A stretch of 64,000 bases of DNA. Origin: Serratia liquefaciens ATCC 27592. Lineage in GTDB: Bacteria > Pseudomonadota > Gammaproteobacteria > Enterobacterales > Enterobacteriaceae. The translations under genes and the position numbers were made by a program. Positions 1 through 9,246 of this stretch are shown here, in pieces (the first letter of the stretch is position 1; the number at the start of each line of letters is the position of its first letter). The DNA is taken from positions 4,898,001 to 4,962,000 of the forward strand of contig NC_021741.1 of NCBI RefSeq assembly GCF_000422085.1, given 5' to 3'. Under the pieces are notes generated by a model. That model had not been told where the DNA came from and did no database searches. It was given only the letters and a program-made list of their open reading frames with translations.

Positions 1-1043
1 TCATGATGGCGCCCTTCATGTCCTGCGGGGCTCGGCTGGCGATCTTCGCCGTGTTTGCCGCTGCTTTCTTTGGCCAGGACGGCGCAGGCGTGGTGTTCTC
101 TTTGTATATGCTGGGTATTGTGGTGGCAATCCTCACCGGTCTGGTATTGAAGTACACCATCATGCGCGGTGAAGCTTCCCCCTTCGTGATGGAGTTGCCG
201 GTTTACCACGTGCCACACCTGAAAAGCCTGCTGCTGCAAACCTGGCAGCGCCTGAAAGGCTTTGTGCTGCGTGCCGGTAAGGTGATTGTAGTTGCCAGCA
301 TCTTTATTGGCGGCCTGAACAGCTTTTCGTTCAGCGGCAAGCCGGTAGATAACATTAATGACTCGGCGCTGGCGTCGGTGTCCAAAGTATTGACGCCGCT
401 GCTGAAACCGATGGGCGTGCACAGTGACAACTGGCAGGCTACCGTCGGCCTGGTGACCGGGGCCATGGCGAAAGAAGTGGTGGTCGGTACGCTAAATACC
501 CTGTACACCGCCGAACATATCAACAGTACCGAATTTGATGCCGCCAACTTTAACCTGCTGGATGAACTGGGTGGCGCATTGGACACCACCTGGCAAGGGC
601 TGAAAGACACCTTCAGCCTGAGCGTACTGTCCAACCCGATTGAGGCCAGCAAGGGCGATGGGGAAATGGACGTCGGCTCAATGGGCGTTATGAGCAGCAA
701 ATTCGGCTCCGGGGTTTCCGCCTACAGCTACCTGATCTTTGTGTTGCTGTACGTCCCTTGCGTCTCGGTGATGGGGGCCATCGCCCGCGAATCCAGCCGC
801 GGCTGGATGACCTTCTCCATTCTCTGGGGGCTGAACGTGGCCTACTCGCTAGCCACGCTGTTTTATCAGATTGCCACCTTCAGCCAGCATCCGCAGTACA
901 GCCTGGCGGCGATCGCCATCGTGGTGTTATTCAATCTGCTGATTCTGTTCGGCCTGCGCCGGGCACGTAGTCGGGTCACGGTACGCCTGAGCAACGCCAC
1001 CCCGGCAGCCTGCTGTCAGGGCGCCAAGGGCAACTGCCACTAA
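1..1043 (+). CDS. feoB: Ferrous iron transport protein B, C-terminal part (partial)
   Basis: This is the C-terminal 346 residues of FeoB, the inner-membrane Fe(II) transporter; the N-terminal GTPase domain lies outside the window and the reading frame runs in from the left edge. What remains is a polytopic membrane domain with hydrophobic segments near the start, around residues 85-110, 240-265 and 305-325. It carries the conserved GAMAKEVVVGTLNTLY segment typical of the FeoB Gate domain and ends in a short Cys/His tail. The stop codon overlaps the start of feoC (TAATG), so the two genes are translationally coupled. Identification is firm; the complete length cannot be judged. Confidence 0.97.
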   Translation, partial: MMAPFMSCGARLAIFAVFAAAFFGQDGAGVVFSLYMLGIVVAILTGLVLKYTIMRGEASPFVMELPVYHVPHLKSLLLQTWQRLKGFVLRAGKVIVVASIFIGGLNSFSFSGKPVDNINDSALASVSKVLTPLLKPMGVHSDNWQATVGLVTGAMAKEVVVGTLNTLYTAEHINSTEFDAANFNLLDELGGALDTTWQGLKDTFSLSVLSNPIEASKGDGEMDVGSMGVMSSKFGSGVSAYSYLIFVLLYVPCVSVMGAIARESSRGWMTFSILWGLNVAYSLATLFYQIATFSQHPQYSLAAIAIVVLFNLLILFGLRRARSRVTVRLSNATPAACCQGAKGNCH

Positions 1044-1285
1044 TGGCCGGCCTGCTGCAGATCCGCGACGCATTGGCGCTGCACGGTAGCATACAGGCGC
1101 TTCAGCTCAGCCGTCAGTTGGCGGCTCCGCTGCCGCTGGTGCAGGCAATGCTGGAGCGTTTGGTCGCAATGGGGAAAGTGGAGCGTATCGAGCAGGATAA
1201 CAGCGCCTGCCTGAGCGGCAGCTGCAAAAGCTGTCCGGAAGGCAAAGCGTGCAGCAGTACGGTGATATATCGGTTAAAACACTGA
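1043..1285 (+). CDS. feoC: FeoC, small winged-helix protein of the Feo system
   Basis: An 80-residue protein directly downstream of feoB and overlapping its stop codon by one base. The N-terminal part (LLQIRDALALHGSIQALQLS) fits the FeoC winged helix. The C-terminal wing holds four cysteines in a C-x4-C-x2-C-x5-C pattern (residues about 57-71), the array reported to bind an Fe-S cluster or Zn in FeoC proteins. FeoC is thought to protect or regulate FeoB. All four cysteines are present, so the protein should be functional. Length and position match the enterobacterial family. Confidence 0.95.
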   Translation: MAGLLQIRDALALHGSIQALQLSRQLAAPLPLVQAMLERLVAMGKVERIEQDNSACLSGSCKSCPEGKACSSTVIYRLKH

Positions 1286-1290
1286 GAGGT

Positions 1291-1314
1291 GGGGCGCGGC
1301 ACGAGGCGCGCCCC
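1291..1314. terminator. Hairpin between feoC and the convergent DUF1471 gene
   Basis: Arms GGGGCGCG (1291-1298) and CGCGCCCC (1307-1314) form a perfect 8-bp GC-rich stem with an 8-nt loop just after the feoC stop. The following CTTCTTGATT is only mildly T-rich. It sits between two convergent genes and could end both transcripts. Confidence 0.6.
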
Positions 1315-1322
1315 CTTCTTGA

Positions 1323-1607
1323 TTATTGCTTGTCTTTGTACACTTCGGCGATAGCACTGAACTTGCCGTGCTCACGGCCTGCCAGGATCACGTAATATTG
1401 TCCGCCTTTTTCATCAGCCAGTTTGGACAGTTCTTCTTTTGCATCCATCGGCGATGTGGTTTGTGCGGTGGTAGTTACCGTACCGATCTTCTCATATTTA
1501 CCCGGATTCTTATCCAGATCTTCCTTGGTCAGCAAGGTTGCCGCCAGGGTGCTGAAAGACACGGAACTCACAACTAACGCTGCAACAATCATTTTCAAAG
1601 ATTTCAT
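1323..1607 (-). CDS. DUF1471 (YhcN/BhsA-like) small secreted protein
   Basis: The protein is 94 residues from the ATG at 1607, which has GAGAGG seven bases upstream; a TTG further upstream would extend it by five codons. It has a signal peptide (MKSLKMIVAALVVSSVSFSTLAA, probable cleavage after LAA). The mature domain of about 70 residues (TLLTKEDLDK..YEKIGTVTTTAQTT..KGGQYYVILA..) fits the DUF1471 fold of BhsA, McbA and YhcN. These proteins are periplasmic or outer-membrane associated and respond to stress such as peroxide, acid and copper. The specific paralogue cannot be named. The gene is monocistronic, on the same strand as bioH but about 260 bp downstream of it. Confidence 0.85.
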   Translation of the reverse strand: MKSLKMIVAALVVSSVSFSTLAATLLTKEDLDKNPGKYEKIGTVTTTAQTTSPMDAKEELSKLADEKGGQYYVILAGREHGKFSAIAEVYKDKQ

Positions 1608-1867
1608 TACCATACCTCTCAAGGGATAATTTATTTGTTATGAAAGCCGTCCAGAGTAAATGCGCGATAACACTGGCTGCCGTGACATCTTCGGACCTCG
1701 TTGCTTTCCCTGACGAGACCGTTTTCCCAGAGACGAAACGCCGAATGAAAATACGCACGCGTTTTTTCATTGTGCAGCCAACGCAGTTACCCACCTAAGT
1801 ATTGAACAGGTTTATTTTTTATCCACTAAGCGGCTCTTTTTTTAGCGCTTTATTGTGCGATTTTGGG

Positions 1868-2644
1868 TCAGATCCCATTTTCTGCCACAAAAGTGCCAAT
1901 AATTTCTGCAAATTCATCAGGGTGGGAAATGAATGGTGCATGAGCTGCTTTTGCAATGATGATTGATGGCGAGTTTGGCCACTTGGCATCAAGCAGTTCT
2001 GCCACCTTACGCGGCACCAAACCGTCCAGATAACCGTAAACCCGTAACAGCGGCAACGGCAGCTTGGCCAGTGGCTGGCGCAAATCGGCCGTTCGCAGTA
2101 TTTCCAGCCCACCGTTTAATACCTCAACGCTTGGCATCGGTTGGTTAAGCACCACCGATTTCAGCAGGCGGGCATCTTGCCGCGCGCTTTCCGTTCCCAG
2201 CGTCTGCAATGCCAGAAAACGCTCTACGGTACGCTGAAAATCCTGCCCCAACTGATGCTGGAAACCACTCAACACCTCCGAGCGGATCCCCGGCCAGTCA
2301 TCCTGAGCGGCAAAACAAGGTGATGAAGCCACGGTGATCAACCCGCTCACCCGTTGCGGCTGCAACAGCGCAATCTGGCTGGCCACCAGCCCGCCCAGCG
2401 ACCAGCCCAGCCACCAGGCCTGCGCCGGTGCCGCGGCCATCACGGTTTCCGCCATCTGTTCGAGTGACATAGGGCCAAACCCCTGGCTACGGCCATAGCC
2501 CGGCAGGTCGACCAGATGCAGGCGGAAATGCGGCGTCAGCCGCTCAATCATGCAATGCCACACTTCGGCATTCAGCCCCCAGCCGTGGAGCAGCACAAGA
2601 TCGCGATCGCCTTCACCTATTGTTTGCCAGTACAACGCACTCAT
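1868..2644 (-). CDS. bioH: Pimeloyl-[acyl-carrier protein] methyl ester esterase
   Basis: A 258-residue alpha/beta hydrolase. BioH removes the methyl group from pimeloyl-ACP methyl ester, ending pimelate synthesis in the biotin pathway. Visible signatures are the oxyanion-loop segment LLHGWGLN (about 18-25), the nucleophile elbow GWSLGG (serine about residue 82), the acid in YGYLDGLVP (about 207) and the catalytic histidine in [11 protein letters not shown] (about 235). Length matches E. coli BioH (256). It is divergent from gntX, with only 42 bp between the two start codons, the same arrangement as in E. coli. Confidence 0.96.
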   Translation of the reverse strand: MSALYWQTIGEGDRDLVLLHGWGLNAEVWHCMIERLTPHFRLHLVDLPGYGRSQGFGPMSLEQMAETVMAAAPAQAWWLGWSLGGLVASQIALLQPQRVSGLITVASSPCFAAQDDWPGIRSEVLSGFQHQLGQDFQRTVERFLALQTLGTESARQDARLLKSVVLNQPMPSVEVLNGGLEILRTADLRQPLAKLPLPLLRVYGYLDGLVPRKVAELLDAKWPNSPSIIIAKAAHAPFISHPDEFAEIIGTFVAENGI

Positions 2645-2686
2645 CCGTTATTGTCCTTTCATTCTCATCCGTCAGGGAGGACGGTT

Positions 2687-3370
2687 ATGCTATCAATCCA
2701 GAGCCGCTGTTGGCTATGCCGACAGTCGCTGCGTCTTTATGGTCAGGGTATCTGCAGCTACTGCCTGCGTCACATGCCCGCCAAACCTTTGTGCTGCCCG
2801 CGCTGCGGCCTGCCCGCCGGCGATGCCAGATTGCCCTGTGGCCGCTGCCTGCAACAGCCGCCACCCTGGCAGGCGCTGGTGTTCGTCAATGACTACGCCG
2901 CGCCGCTGCGCCAGCTGATAAAAAAGTTCAAGTTTCAGCACACGCCGGAACTGGCCCCGCTGCTGGCGCGGCTAATCCTGCTGAACTGGCAACAGGCACA
3001 TCGAGAGCAATATCTGAACAGACCCGATATCATTTTAGCGGTACCCTTACAGGCAAAACGTTGCTGGCGGCGCGGCTATAATCAGAGCGATCTGCTGGCG
3101 CTGCCGCTGGCACACTGGTTAGGGTGCGATTACCGCCCCGCCGCCCTGAGCCGGGTGCGTAAAACGGCTCCGCAGCAACGGCTATCGGCCCGCGCGCGGC
3201 GGCGCAATTTGCGTGGTGCGTTTCGTTGCCATGAAACCATGGCGGGCCGACACGTCGCGCTGCTGGACGATGTGGTGACGACCGGCAGTACGGTCATGGA
3301 AATCGCCAAGTTGTTGCAGGAGCAGGGAGCCGCATCGATCCAGATCTGGTGCGTTTGCCGCACGTTGTAG
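2687..3370 (+). CDS. gntX: GntX/ComFC-family phosphoribosyltransferase-like protein
   Basis: The protein is 227 residues from the ATG at 2687, which follows a strong GGGAGG; the open frame reaches further upstream but that stretch overlaps bioH. The N-terminus has a zinc-ribbon-like cysteine set (CWLC, CSYC, CCPRC, CGRC). The C-terminal half is a type I phosphoribosyltransferase domain with the PRPP loop VALLDDVVTTGSTV (about 185-198). GntX is needed for use of DNA as a nutrient in E. coli, and the family includes ComFC of competence. The biochemical activity is not established. Confidence 0.93.
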   Translation: MLSIQSRCWLCRQSLRLYGQGICSYCLRHMPAKPLCCPRCGLPAGDARLPCGRCLQQPPPWQALVFVNDYAAPLRQLIKKFKFQHTPELAPLLARLILLNWQQAHREQYLNRPDIILAVPLQAKRCWRRGYNQSDLLALPLAHWLGCDYRPAALSRVRKTAPQQRLSARARRRNLRGAFRCHETMAGRHVALLDDVVTTGSTVMEIAKLLQEQGAASIQIWCVCRTL

Positions 3371-3437
3371 TACCAGGGCAATGGGCGTATTATAACCTAG
3401 TATTAAAGTCAACTATTTGAACTAACGAGCTAATGCC

Positions 3438-4013
3438 ATGATTCGTATAACAGATACTGCACAGGAACACTTTGCCAAACTGCTGGCAAACCAAGAGGAA
3501 GGCACCCAAATCCGCGTATTCGTGATCAACCCGGGTACGCCTACGGCCGAATGCGGTGTCTCTTATTGCCCGCCGGACGCCGTTGAAGCGACAGATACCG
3601 AGCTGAAGTTCGAAAAGCTGTCCGCCTATATCGACGAGCTGAGCAAACCGTATCTGGAAGATGCCGAAATCGACTTCGTCACCGACCAACTGGGCTCGCA
3701 GCTGACGCTGAAAGCGCCAAACGCCAAAATGCGCAAGGTAGACGACAACGCGCCGCTGATGGAGCGTGTTGAATACGTGCTGCAGTCGCAGATCAACCCA
3801 CAGCTGGCTGGCCACGGCGGCCGTGTGACCCTGATGGAAATCACCGACGATAGCCTGGCTATCCTGCAGTTTGGCGGCGGTTGTAACGGTTGTTCAATGG
3901 TCGATGTGACCCTGAAGGAAGGCATCGAGAAAGAGCTGCTGCAGAAGTTCCCTGAACTGAAAGGCGTGCGCGATTTGACCGAGCACCAGCGCGGCGAGCA
4001 CTCTTACTACTGA
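3438..4013 (+). CDS. nfuA: Fe-S biogenesis protein NfuA
   Basis: A 191-residue protein with the two-domain layout of NfuA: an N-terminal degenerate A-type scaffold domain ([16 protein letters not shown]..) and a C-terminal Nfu domain with the cluster-ligating CxxC in [14 protein letters not shown] (about 146-160). NfuA carries 4Fe-4S clusters to target apoproteins, mainly under oxidative stress or iron limitation. It follows gntX as in E. coli. Its stop codon overlaps the first bases of an ERIC repeat (see 4012-4138), so that repeat forms the 3' untranslated region of its mRNA. Confidence 0.97.
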   Translation: MIRITDTAQEHFAKLLANQEEGTQIRVFVINPGTPTAECGVSYCPPDAVEATDTELKFEKLSAYIDELSKPYLEDAEIDFVTDQLGSQLTLKAPNAKMRKVDDNAPLMERVEYVLQSQINPQLAGHGGRVTLMEITDDSLAILQFGGGCNGCSMVDVTLKEGIEKELLQKFPELKGVRDLTEHQRGEHSYY

Positions 4014-4138
4014 TACCCTTCTTACTTGACGTTGCAGCGTTGTTGGCTGCGTGCACTTACCCCAGTCACTTACCTGAGTAAGCTCCTGGGGATGCTCGCA
4101 CTTGCCGCCTAGCTGCAACTCCAATTAATTTGGGTATC
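4012..4138. repeat. ERIC element, full length (127 bp)
   Basis: The element is bounded by GATACCC and GGGTATC. It contains the diagnostic ERIC core: CCCCAGTCACTTACCTGAGT followed by AAGCTCCTGGGGATGCTCGC, the complements of the ERIC PCR primer sites. The whole is an imperfect palindrome of exactly 127 bp. It begins inside the nfuA stop codon and ends about 60 bp before the malQ stop on the other strand. Confidence 0.9.
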
Positions 4139-4198
4139 TACCATTTTCATGAGAGCTAAAGTTCTCATGCCCCGTCTTTAATACACAATGGCTCTCTG

Positions 4199-6289
4199 TT
4201 ACCCCACCGAGACCTTGCGACGCCGCTTGTCCAAATCCTTCAGCAGGCGATTGACCTGCTGATCGGCAAACATCTCTTCCAGCGTTTTGGTCAGTTTTCG
4301 CCGCCAGTTTGGGTACTGATCGCTGGTGCCGGGAATATTGACCGGATCCGCCATATCCAACCAGTCTTCCGGCTGCAGACCCAGCAAGGCGCTGGCGCTG
4401 TCGGCGACATAGCGCTGCAAACCACGATTAAGCAGCGGGCTCATATTCAACAACGCCGCCTTTTTGCCCACTTTCTGCGGCACACAGCCATAGTGATGCA
4501 AGCCATCCAGTAGCCCCTGTTTGGCACGTTCGCGATCGGCGAACAGCTCTTTCAGGATCTCCGCATCCGGATACAACCCCAGCTTGTTGCCGAGCTTCAG
4601 ATCGCCACTTTGCCAATAGCCGCGCAGCGTCGGCAGGTCGTGCGTGGTGATGGTCGCCATCGCCTGAACCGGATAGGCCTGCGGGGCGCGGAAGTGGTTC
4701 TCGCCGTCGCGTTCGAAGTACAGCACCTTGTAGGAATAAACGCCGCTGTCGCGCAGCTTGCCGACGATTTCCACCGGAACGGTACCGAGGTCCTCGCCAA
4801 TCACCATGCAGCGGTGACGTTGACTTTCCAGCGCCAGCACCGCCAGCAGATCATCGACCGGGTATTTCACGTAGGCGCCGTGAACGGCGGTTTCACCGTA
4901 AGGGATCCACCATAAACGCAGTAACGCCATCACATGATCAATACGCAGCGCACCACAGCTGGTCATATTGGCGCGCAGCAGATCGATAAACGGCTGATAG
5001 CCGCGCGCCGCCATCACATGCGGATCCATCGGCGGCAGCCCCCAGTTTTGCCCCAGCGGCCCGAGAATGTCCGGCGGTGCGCCAACCGAGGCCTTCAGGC
5101 AATACAGCTCGCGTTCGCACCAGGTTTCCGCGCCGCCTTCCGCCACGCCGACCGCCAGATCGCGATACAGGCCAATCGGCATCTGCTGTTGCTGACTTTG
5201 GCGGAAACAATCGGCGAACTGACTGGCAGCCAACCACTGCAGCCACAGGTAAAATTGCACCTGTTCTTGCTGCTGCTGACAAAATTGCTTTACCGCAGCG
5301 CTATCACCCTGCTGATATTCTTCCGGCCAGGCCGGCCAGCCCCACAGGCTGTCATCCGCAGCCGCAAGATGAGCATGCAGCGCGTCGAATGCCGCCTGCT
5401 GATACAAACTTTCGCCGCCGTCGATAACAAACTGCTCGAATGCCTGACGCTGAGAGTCAGCGGCTTTACGCGCCTGGAACAGCGGGAATGCCAGTTGCAA
5501 CGCCGCCAGCTTAAGCTGCGTCACCTTGCCGTAATCCACCCGATCGCTGGCACGGGCCTCGGCCAACTTTTTTTGCGTTGCCGGTTTCAGCCACCATTGC
5601 TGGGCGGCTTCGTTGCGCTGGAAATCCTCCACCGCGTTCACGTCAATATAGATGACGTTCAACCAGCGTCGCGACGACGGGCTATACGGACTGGCGCTTT
5701 CCGGGTTAGCCGGGTACAGCGAGTGAATCGGATTCAGCCCGACAAAAGCGCCGCCCCGTTCACCGACCTGCTCCACCATCTGGCGCAAGTCGCCAAAGTC
5801 ACCGATGCCCCAGTTGCGATCGGAGCGAAGAGTGTAAAGCTGGACGCAAGCGCCCCACAGCTTCTTGCCGGTCAACAAGGCATCCGGTTCGAAGCAGCGT
5901 TTCGGCGCCACAATCAACCGGCACTGCCACTGCTGTTCACCCTGTGTCAGCGTCAGTTGATGATAGCCCGTTGGCAATTCAGCCGGCAGGGTGAACGTTT
6001 TGCGTGCGCTGGCACGGCCTTGCTGCCGGCCGCCGTCTTCGCGCAGCAGCGTCCACTGATACTCACCGCTGCCCGCCAGCGGCAATGCCACCGGCGCGCC
6101 CTGATAAAACACCTTCACCGCCGGCAGCGGCGTCACCGCAGGCTCCTGCGGTGACGCGCTTCGGCCCATGGCGTCCAGCAGCCTGCGCTTGGTGTCTTCA
6201 GCGATCGCCTGCTGTTGACCATGGGCGTTAATATAATCGGCAGCGATACCCGCCTGAGCTGCCGCCTGATCGATGACCTTGCGATCCAT
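4199..6289 (-). CDS. malQ: 4-alpha-glucanotransferase (amylomaltase)
   Basis: A 696-residue GH77 enzyme (E. coli MalQ is 694) that disproportionates maltodextrins, releasing glucose and longer chains for MalP. Catalytic-region motifs are clear: LRIDHVMALLRLWWIP with the nucleophile aspartate (about 448), IGEDLGTVP with the acid/base glutamate (about 496) and TTHDLPTLRGYW (about 548). The enterobacterial N-terminal domain is present (first 130 residues). The ATG follows AAGGAG, nine bases after the malP stop, so malPQ is one operon. Regulation by MalT is expected from the sites upstream of malP. Confidence 0.97.
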   Translation of the reverse strand: MDRKVIDQAAAQAGIAADYINAHGQQQAIAEDTKRRLLDAMGRSASPQEPAVTPLPAVKVFYQGAPVALPLAGSGEYQWTLLREDGGRQQGRASARKTFTLPAELPTGYHQLTLTQGEQQWQCRLIVAPKRCFEPDALLTGKKLWGACVQLYTLRSDRNWGIGDFGDLRQMVEQVGERGGAFVGLNPIHSLYPANPESASPYSPSSRRWLNVIYIDVNAVEDFQRNEAAQQWWLKPATQKKLAEARASDRVDYGKVTQLKLAALQLAFPLFQARKAADSQRQAFEQFVIDGGESLYQQAAFDALHAHLAAADDSLWGWPAWPEEYQQGDSAAVKQFCQQQQEQVQFYLWLQWLAASQFADCFRQSQQQQMPIGLYRDLAVGVAEGGAETWCERELYCLKASVGAPPDILGPLGQNWGLPPMDPHVMAARGYQPFIDLLRANMTSCGALRIDHVMALLRLWWIPYGETAVHGAYVKYPVDDLLAVLALESQRHRCMVIGEDLGTVPVEIVGKLRDSGVYSYKVLYFERDGENHFRAPQAYPVQAMATITTHDLPTLRGYWQSGDLKLGNKLGLYPDAEILKELFADRERAKQGLLDGLHHYGCVPQKVGKKAALLNMSPLLNRGLQRYVADSASALLGLQPEDWLDMADPVNIPGTSDQYPNWRRKLTKTLEEMFADQQVNRLLKDLDKRRRKVSVG

Positions 6290-6298
6290 TCGCTCTCC

Positions 6299-8704
6299 TT
6301 AACGCTTGGCTTGCCAGATACGCTGCTGGTAGTCGCGGATCGAGCGATCCGAGCTGAACATCCCAACGCGTGCGGTGTTAAGAATAGTACGACGCGTCCA
6401 TTCATCACGGTCACGATAGAGTTCGTCTACCTGCTGTTGAGCTTTACAGTAAGAAGCAAAGTCCGCCAGCACCAAATAAGGGTCGCCGCCTTCCAGCAGG
6501 CTGTGCAGCATCATGTCGAAAGCATGCTTGTCACCGTTGCTGAATGCGCCGCTCGCCAATTCGTCCAGAATCGCTTTCAGATGTTTGTCTTTCTTGCGGT
6601 AGCTGAGCGGATCGTAGCCTTTCGCCAGCAGCGCCTTCACCTGATCCACGGTATTGCCGAAGATAAAGATGTTGTCTTCGCCCACCTGCTCGGCGATTTC
6701 CACGTTAGCGCCATCCAGCGTGCCGACGGTCAGCGCGCCGTTTAACGCCAGCTTCATATTGCCGGTCCCTGAAGCTTCTTTGCCGGCGGTGGAGATCTGC
6801 TCGGAGATATCCGCGGCCGGGATCATCAGCTCAGCGACGGAAACGCGGTAGTCAGGAATAAACGCCACTTTCAGGCGATCCTTCACCAGCGGATCGTTGT
6901 TGATCTTCGACGCCGCCTGGTTGATCGCATAAATGATGTTTTTCGCCAAGTAATAGCCCGGAGCCGCTTTGGCGCCGAACAGGAATACGCGCGGCACGAT
7001 ATCCAGCTGCGGGTTATCGCGCAGTTGACGATACAGCGACAGGATATGCAGCAGGTTAAGGTGCTGGCGTTTGTATTCGTGCAGGCGCTTGATCTGCACG
7101 TCGAAAATCGCGTCCGGGTTCAGTTTCAACCCCATGACGTCGTGAACGTAATTGGCCAATACGACTTTATTATCGCGCTTGATTTGCTGATAACGCTGAC
7201 GGAACGCCGCGTCATCGGCGTACTTCTCCAACCCCTTCAGCGCGTCAAGATCGTTAGCCCACTCTACCTTCAGCGTTTCGTCAATCAGCCCAGACAACGC
7301 CGGGTTACATTGCTTCAGCCAGCGACGCGGCGTGATGCCGTTGGTGACGTTGTGGAATTTGTTCGGCCACAGTTGGTGATATTCCGGGAACAGATCTTTC
7401 ACCACCAGATCGGAGTGCAATTGCGCCACACCGTTGACCGCAAAGCCGCTGACCACGCACAGGTTAGCCATACGGACCTGCTTGTTATGGTGTACTGCCA
7501 ACTTGGCCCACACCGCGTCGTCACCCGGCCAGTGCTTGTCCACCAGCTTTTTGAAGTTGGCGTTGATCTGTTTGATGATGGAGAAGTGGCGCGGCAGCAG
7601 GCTGCGTACCAGTTTCTCATCCCAGCACTCCAACGCCTCCGGCATCAGGGTATGGTTGGTGTAGGCGAAGGTCTTGCTGGTGATGGCCCAGGCGGCATCC
7701 CACTCCAACTGATGCTCATCCAACAGAATGCGCAGCATTTCCGGAATGGCGATGGTCGGGTGAGTGTCATTAAGCTGGATCACTTCGTACTTCGGCAGAT
7801 CTTCAATTTTGCGGCCTGCCAGATGGTGCTTACGCAGGATATCCGCCACCGAACAGGCGCACTGGAAGTATTGTTGCATCAGGCGCAGGCGCTTGCCTGC
7901 CTGGTGGTTGTCATTCGGATACAGCACCTTGGTCAGCTTGGCCGCTTCAACGCCCTGCTTCTCCGCCTGCAGGAATTTACCGTCGTTGAAATCACTCAGA
8001 TTAAACGGATGCTGATGCGTCGCCTGCCACAGGCGCAGCGGTTGAGTCACGCCATTGCGGAAGCCCAATACCGGCAGATCCCAGGCCTCGCCGCGCAGGG
8101 TAAATGCCGGACGCCACAGTTCACGGCCATCGGCCAATTTCTCCAGTTTCCCGCCGATGCCCACATCCACCGACAGCGCGGCGTTGTGGCGGAACCACGG
8201 GTAGCTTTCGCGCTGCCAGTTATCCGGCGCTTCCTGCTGCTGGCCGTCGCTAAACGACTGGCGGAACAGCCCGTATTGGTAATTCAACCCGTAGCCGGTG
8301 GCCGGTTGTTCCACCGTCGCCATCGAATCCAGGAAACAGGCCGCCAAACGCCCCAGCCCGCCATTGCCCAACGCCGGATCGGTTTCCTGCTCCAGCAGAT
8401 CCGCCAGCTTGATGTCCTGCTCCGCCAATGCCTGCTCGACGGTGTCATACCAGCCCAGGTTAATCAGGTTGTTGGCCGTCAGGCGACCAATCAGAAACTC
8501 CATCGAAATGTAGTTCACGTGGCGCAGCGGCTTACTGCTTTTGCGTGGTGCAGGCTGCGCAGCCAACTGCTCGGCCAACGCCGCGCTTACTGCCTCCCAC
8601 CATTGGTGCTGAGTCATTTGTTGTGCAGAACTGAGGCCAAACTTTTGCCACTGACGGGTCAGTGCCGCCAGGAAAGCATCCTTTTTAAGCGTAGGCTGGG
8701 ACAT
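6299..8704 (-). CDS. malP: Maltodextrin phosphorylase
   Basis: The protein is 801 residues starting [11 protein letters not shown], aligned with the E. coli MalP start; an in-frame upstream start would add ten residues but lacks support. It is a GT35 phosphorylase that releases glucose-1-phosphate from maltodextrins. It has the pyridoxal-phosphate region [19 protein letters not shown] (lysine near residue 645) and the conserved [18 protein letters not shown] segment (about 110-127). The second GT35 gene in the window (glgP) differs at the N-terminus and sits in the glycogen cluster, so the assignment of each is secure. malP is first in the malPQ operon, divergent from malT. Confidence 0.97.
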   Translation of the reverse strand: MSQPTLKKDAFLAALTRQWQKFGLSSAQQMTQHQWWEAVSAALAEQLAAQPAPRKSSKPLRHVNYISMEFLIGRLTANNLINLGWYDTVEQALAEQDIKLADLLEQETDPALGNGGLGRLAACFLDSMATVEQPATGYGLNYQYGLFRQSFSDGQQQEAPDNWQRESYPWFRHNAALSVDVGIGGKLEKLADGRELWRPAFTLRGEAWDLPVLGFRNGVTQPLRLWQATHQHPFNLSDFNDGKFLQAEKQGVEAAKLTKVLYPNDNHQAGKRLRLMQQYFQCACSVADILRKHHLAGRKIEDLPKYEVIQLNDTHPTIAIPEMLRILLDEHQLEWDAAWAITSKTFAYTNHTLMPEALECWDEKLVRSLLPRHFSIIKQINANFKKLVDKHWPGDDAVWAKLAVHHNKQVRMANLCVVSGFAVNGVAQLHSDLVVKDLFPEYHQLWPNKFHNVTNGITPRRWLKQCNPALSGLIDETLKVEWANDLDALKGLEKYADDAAFRQRYQQIKRDNKVVLANYVHDVMGLKLNPDAIFDVQIKRLHEYKRQHLNLLHILSLYRQLRDNPQLDIVPRVFLFGAKAAPGYYLAKNIIYAINQAASKINNDPLVKDRLKVAFIPDYRVSVAELMIPAADISEQISTAGKEASGTGNMKLALNGALTVGTLDGANVEIAEQVGEDNIFIFGNTVDQVKALLAKGYDPLSYRKKDKHLKAILDELASGAFSNGDKHAFDMMLHSLLEGGDPYLVLADFASYCKAQQQVDELYRDRDEWTRRTILNTARVGMFSSDRSIRDYQQRIWQAKR

Positions 8705-9246
8705 AAAAAACTCTCTATCCAGTAAGTGGGTCAAATTAGCGTTATCGTGCCGGGGAGAAAGAGTGAAGGCATCATCCCGCCTGGGGATTAGCTGGGGAGG
8801 AGGATTGGGGCGTAGCTAAAATTGTGATCTCAGGCACTTTTTGACTCCCTTGCATCATGCAAAAAAGCCCACCGACGGACGCGGCGAGCACTGAGAACCA
8901 GGCGAAAACTTGTTCAATGACGTTAGCACAGTTATCGCAGAGGCTACAGTCGCCTGCGCGCCCATAAATGCTTTCTTGTACCTGCGTCACTCAAGCGCGC
9001 TAAAACACCACGGTTCCACAGGGCTTTAGCTGTAAACGTAAAAAAGTGTGATCAATAGCAATATAACTCCAAGCCAATGCGGAACCTTGTTGCAATACGT
9101 TTAACGTTGTCAGAAGTTAGGAGGGGGATTAATTACGAGCCATAAAATAATTAACCCTACTCCGATCCCGGCAGGCGTCGCGCTGCAATGAACGCCAACG
9201 GGCAGGCCAACGGCTACGGAAACCGCGATTTTCACTCTGGAATACT
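8705..9246. promoter_or_regulatory. malPQ / malT divergent regulatory region
   Basis: A 542-bp non-coding interval between the divergent malP and malT genes. It holds three tandem MalT-box-like sequences (8783-8816) and a CRP-like half-symmetric site (TGTGA-TCTCAG-GCACT, 8823-8838). The AT-rich stretch towards malT has no feature I can name. In E. coli this region carries MalT sites for malPQ and a CRP site for malT. Confidence 0.65.
8783..8816. promoter_or_regulatory. Three tandem MalT-box-like repeats
   Basis: GGGGATTAGC (8783-8792), GGGGAGGAGG (8794-8803) and GGGGCGTAGC (8807-8816) lie in direct repeat on the plus strand. The middle one is a perfect match to the MalT box GGGGA(T/G)GAGG; the outer two are degenerate. 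They lie 80-110 bp upstream of the malP start codon, a position fitting MalT activation of malPQ. Confidence 0.7.

Noticed and set aside
4148..4169. CATGAGA..TCTCATG hairpin downstream of malQ as a terminator
   Set aside because: The stem is good but no U-tract follows on the malQ strand, so I did not list it as a terminator.
4934..6154. Long open frame antisense to malQ
   Set aside because: It lies wholly inside malQ on the opposite strand; typical of GC-rich genes with long antisense frames.
7025..8725. 566-codon open frame antisense to malP
   Set aside because: Same reason: the malP frame has full family similarity and the antisense frame has none.
8772..8990. 72-codon minus-strand open frame with several cysteines in the malP-malT intergenic region
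   Set aside because: It has no ATG start at its beginning, runs across the MalT boxes and has no recognisable family; best read as regulatory DNA.
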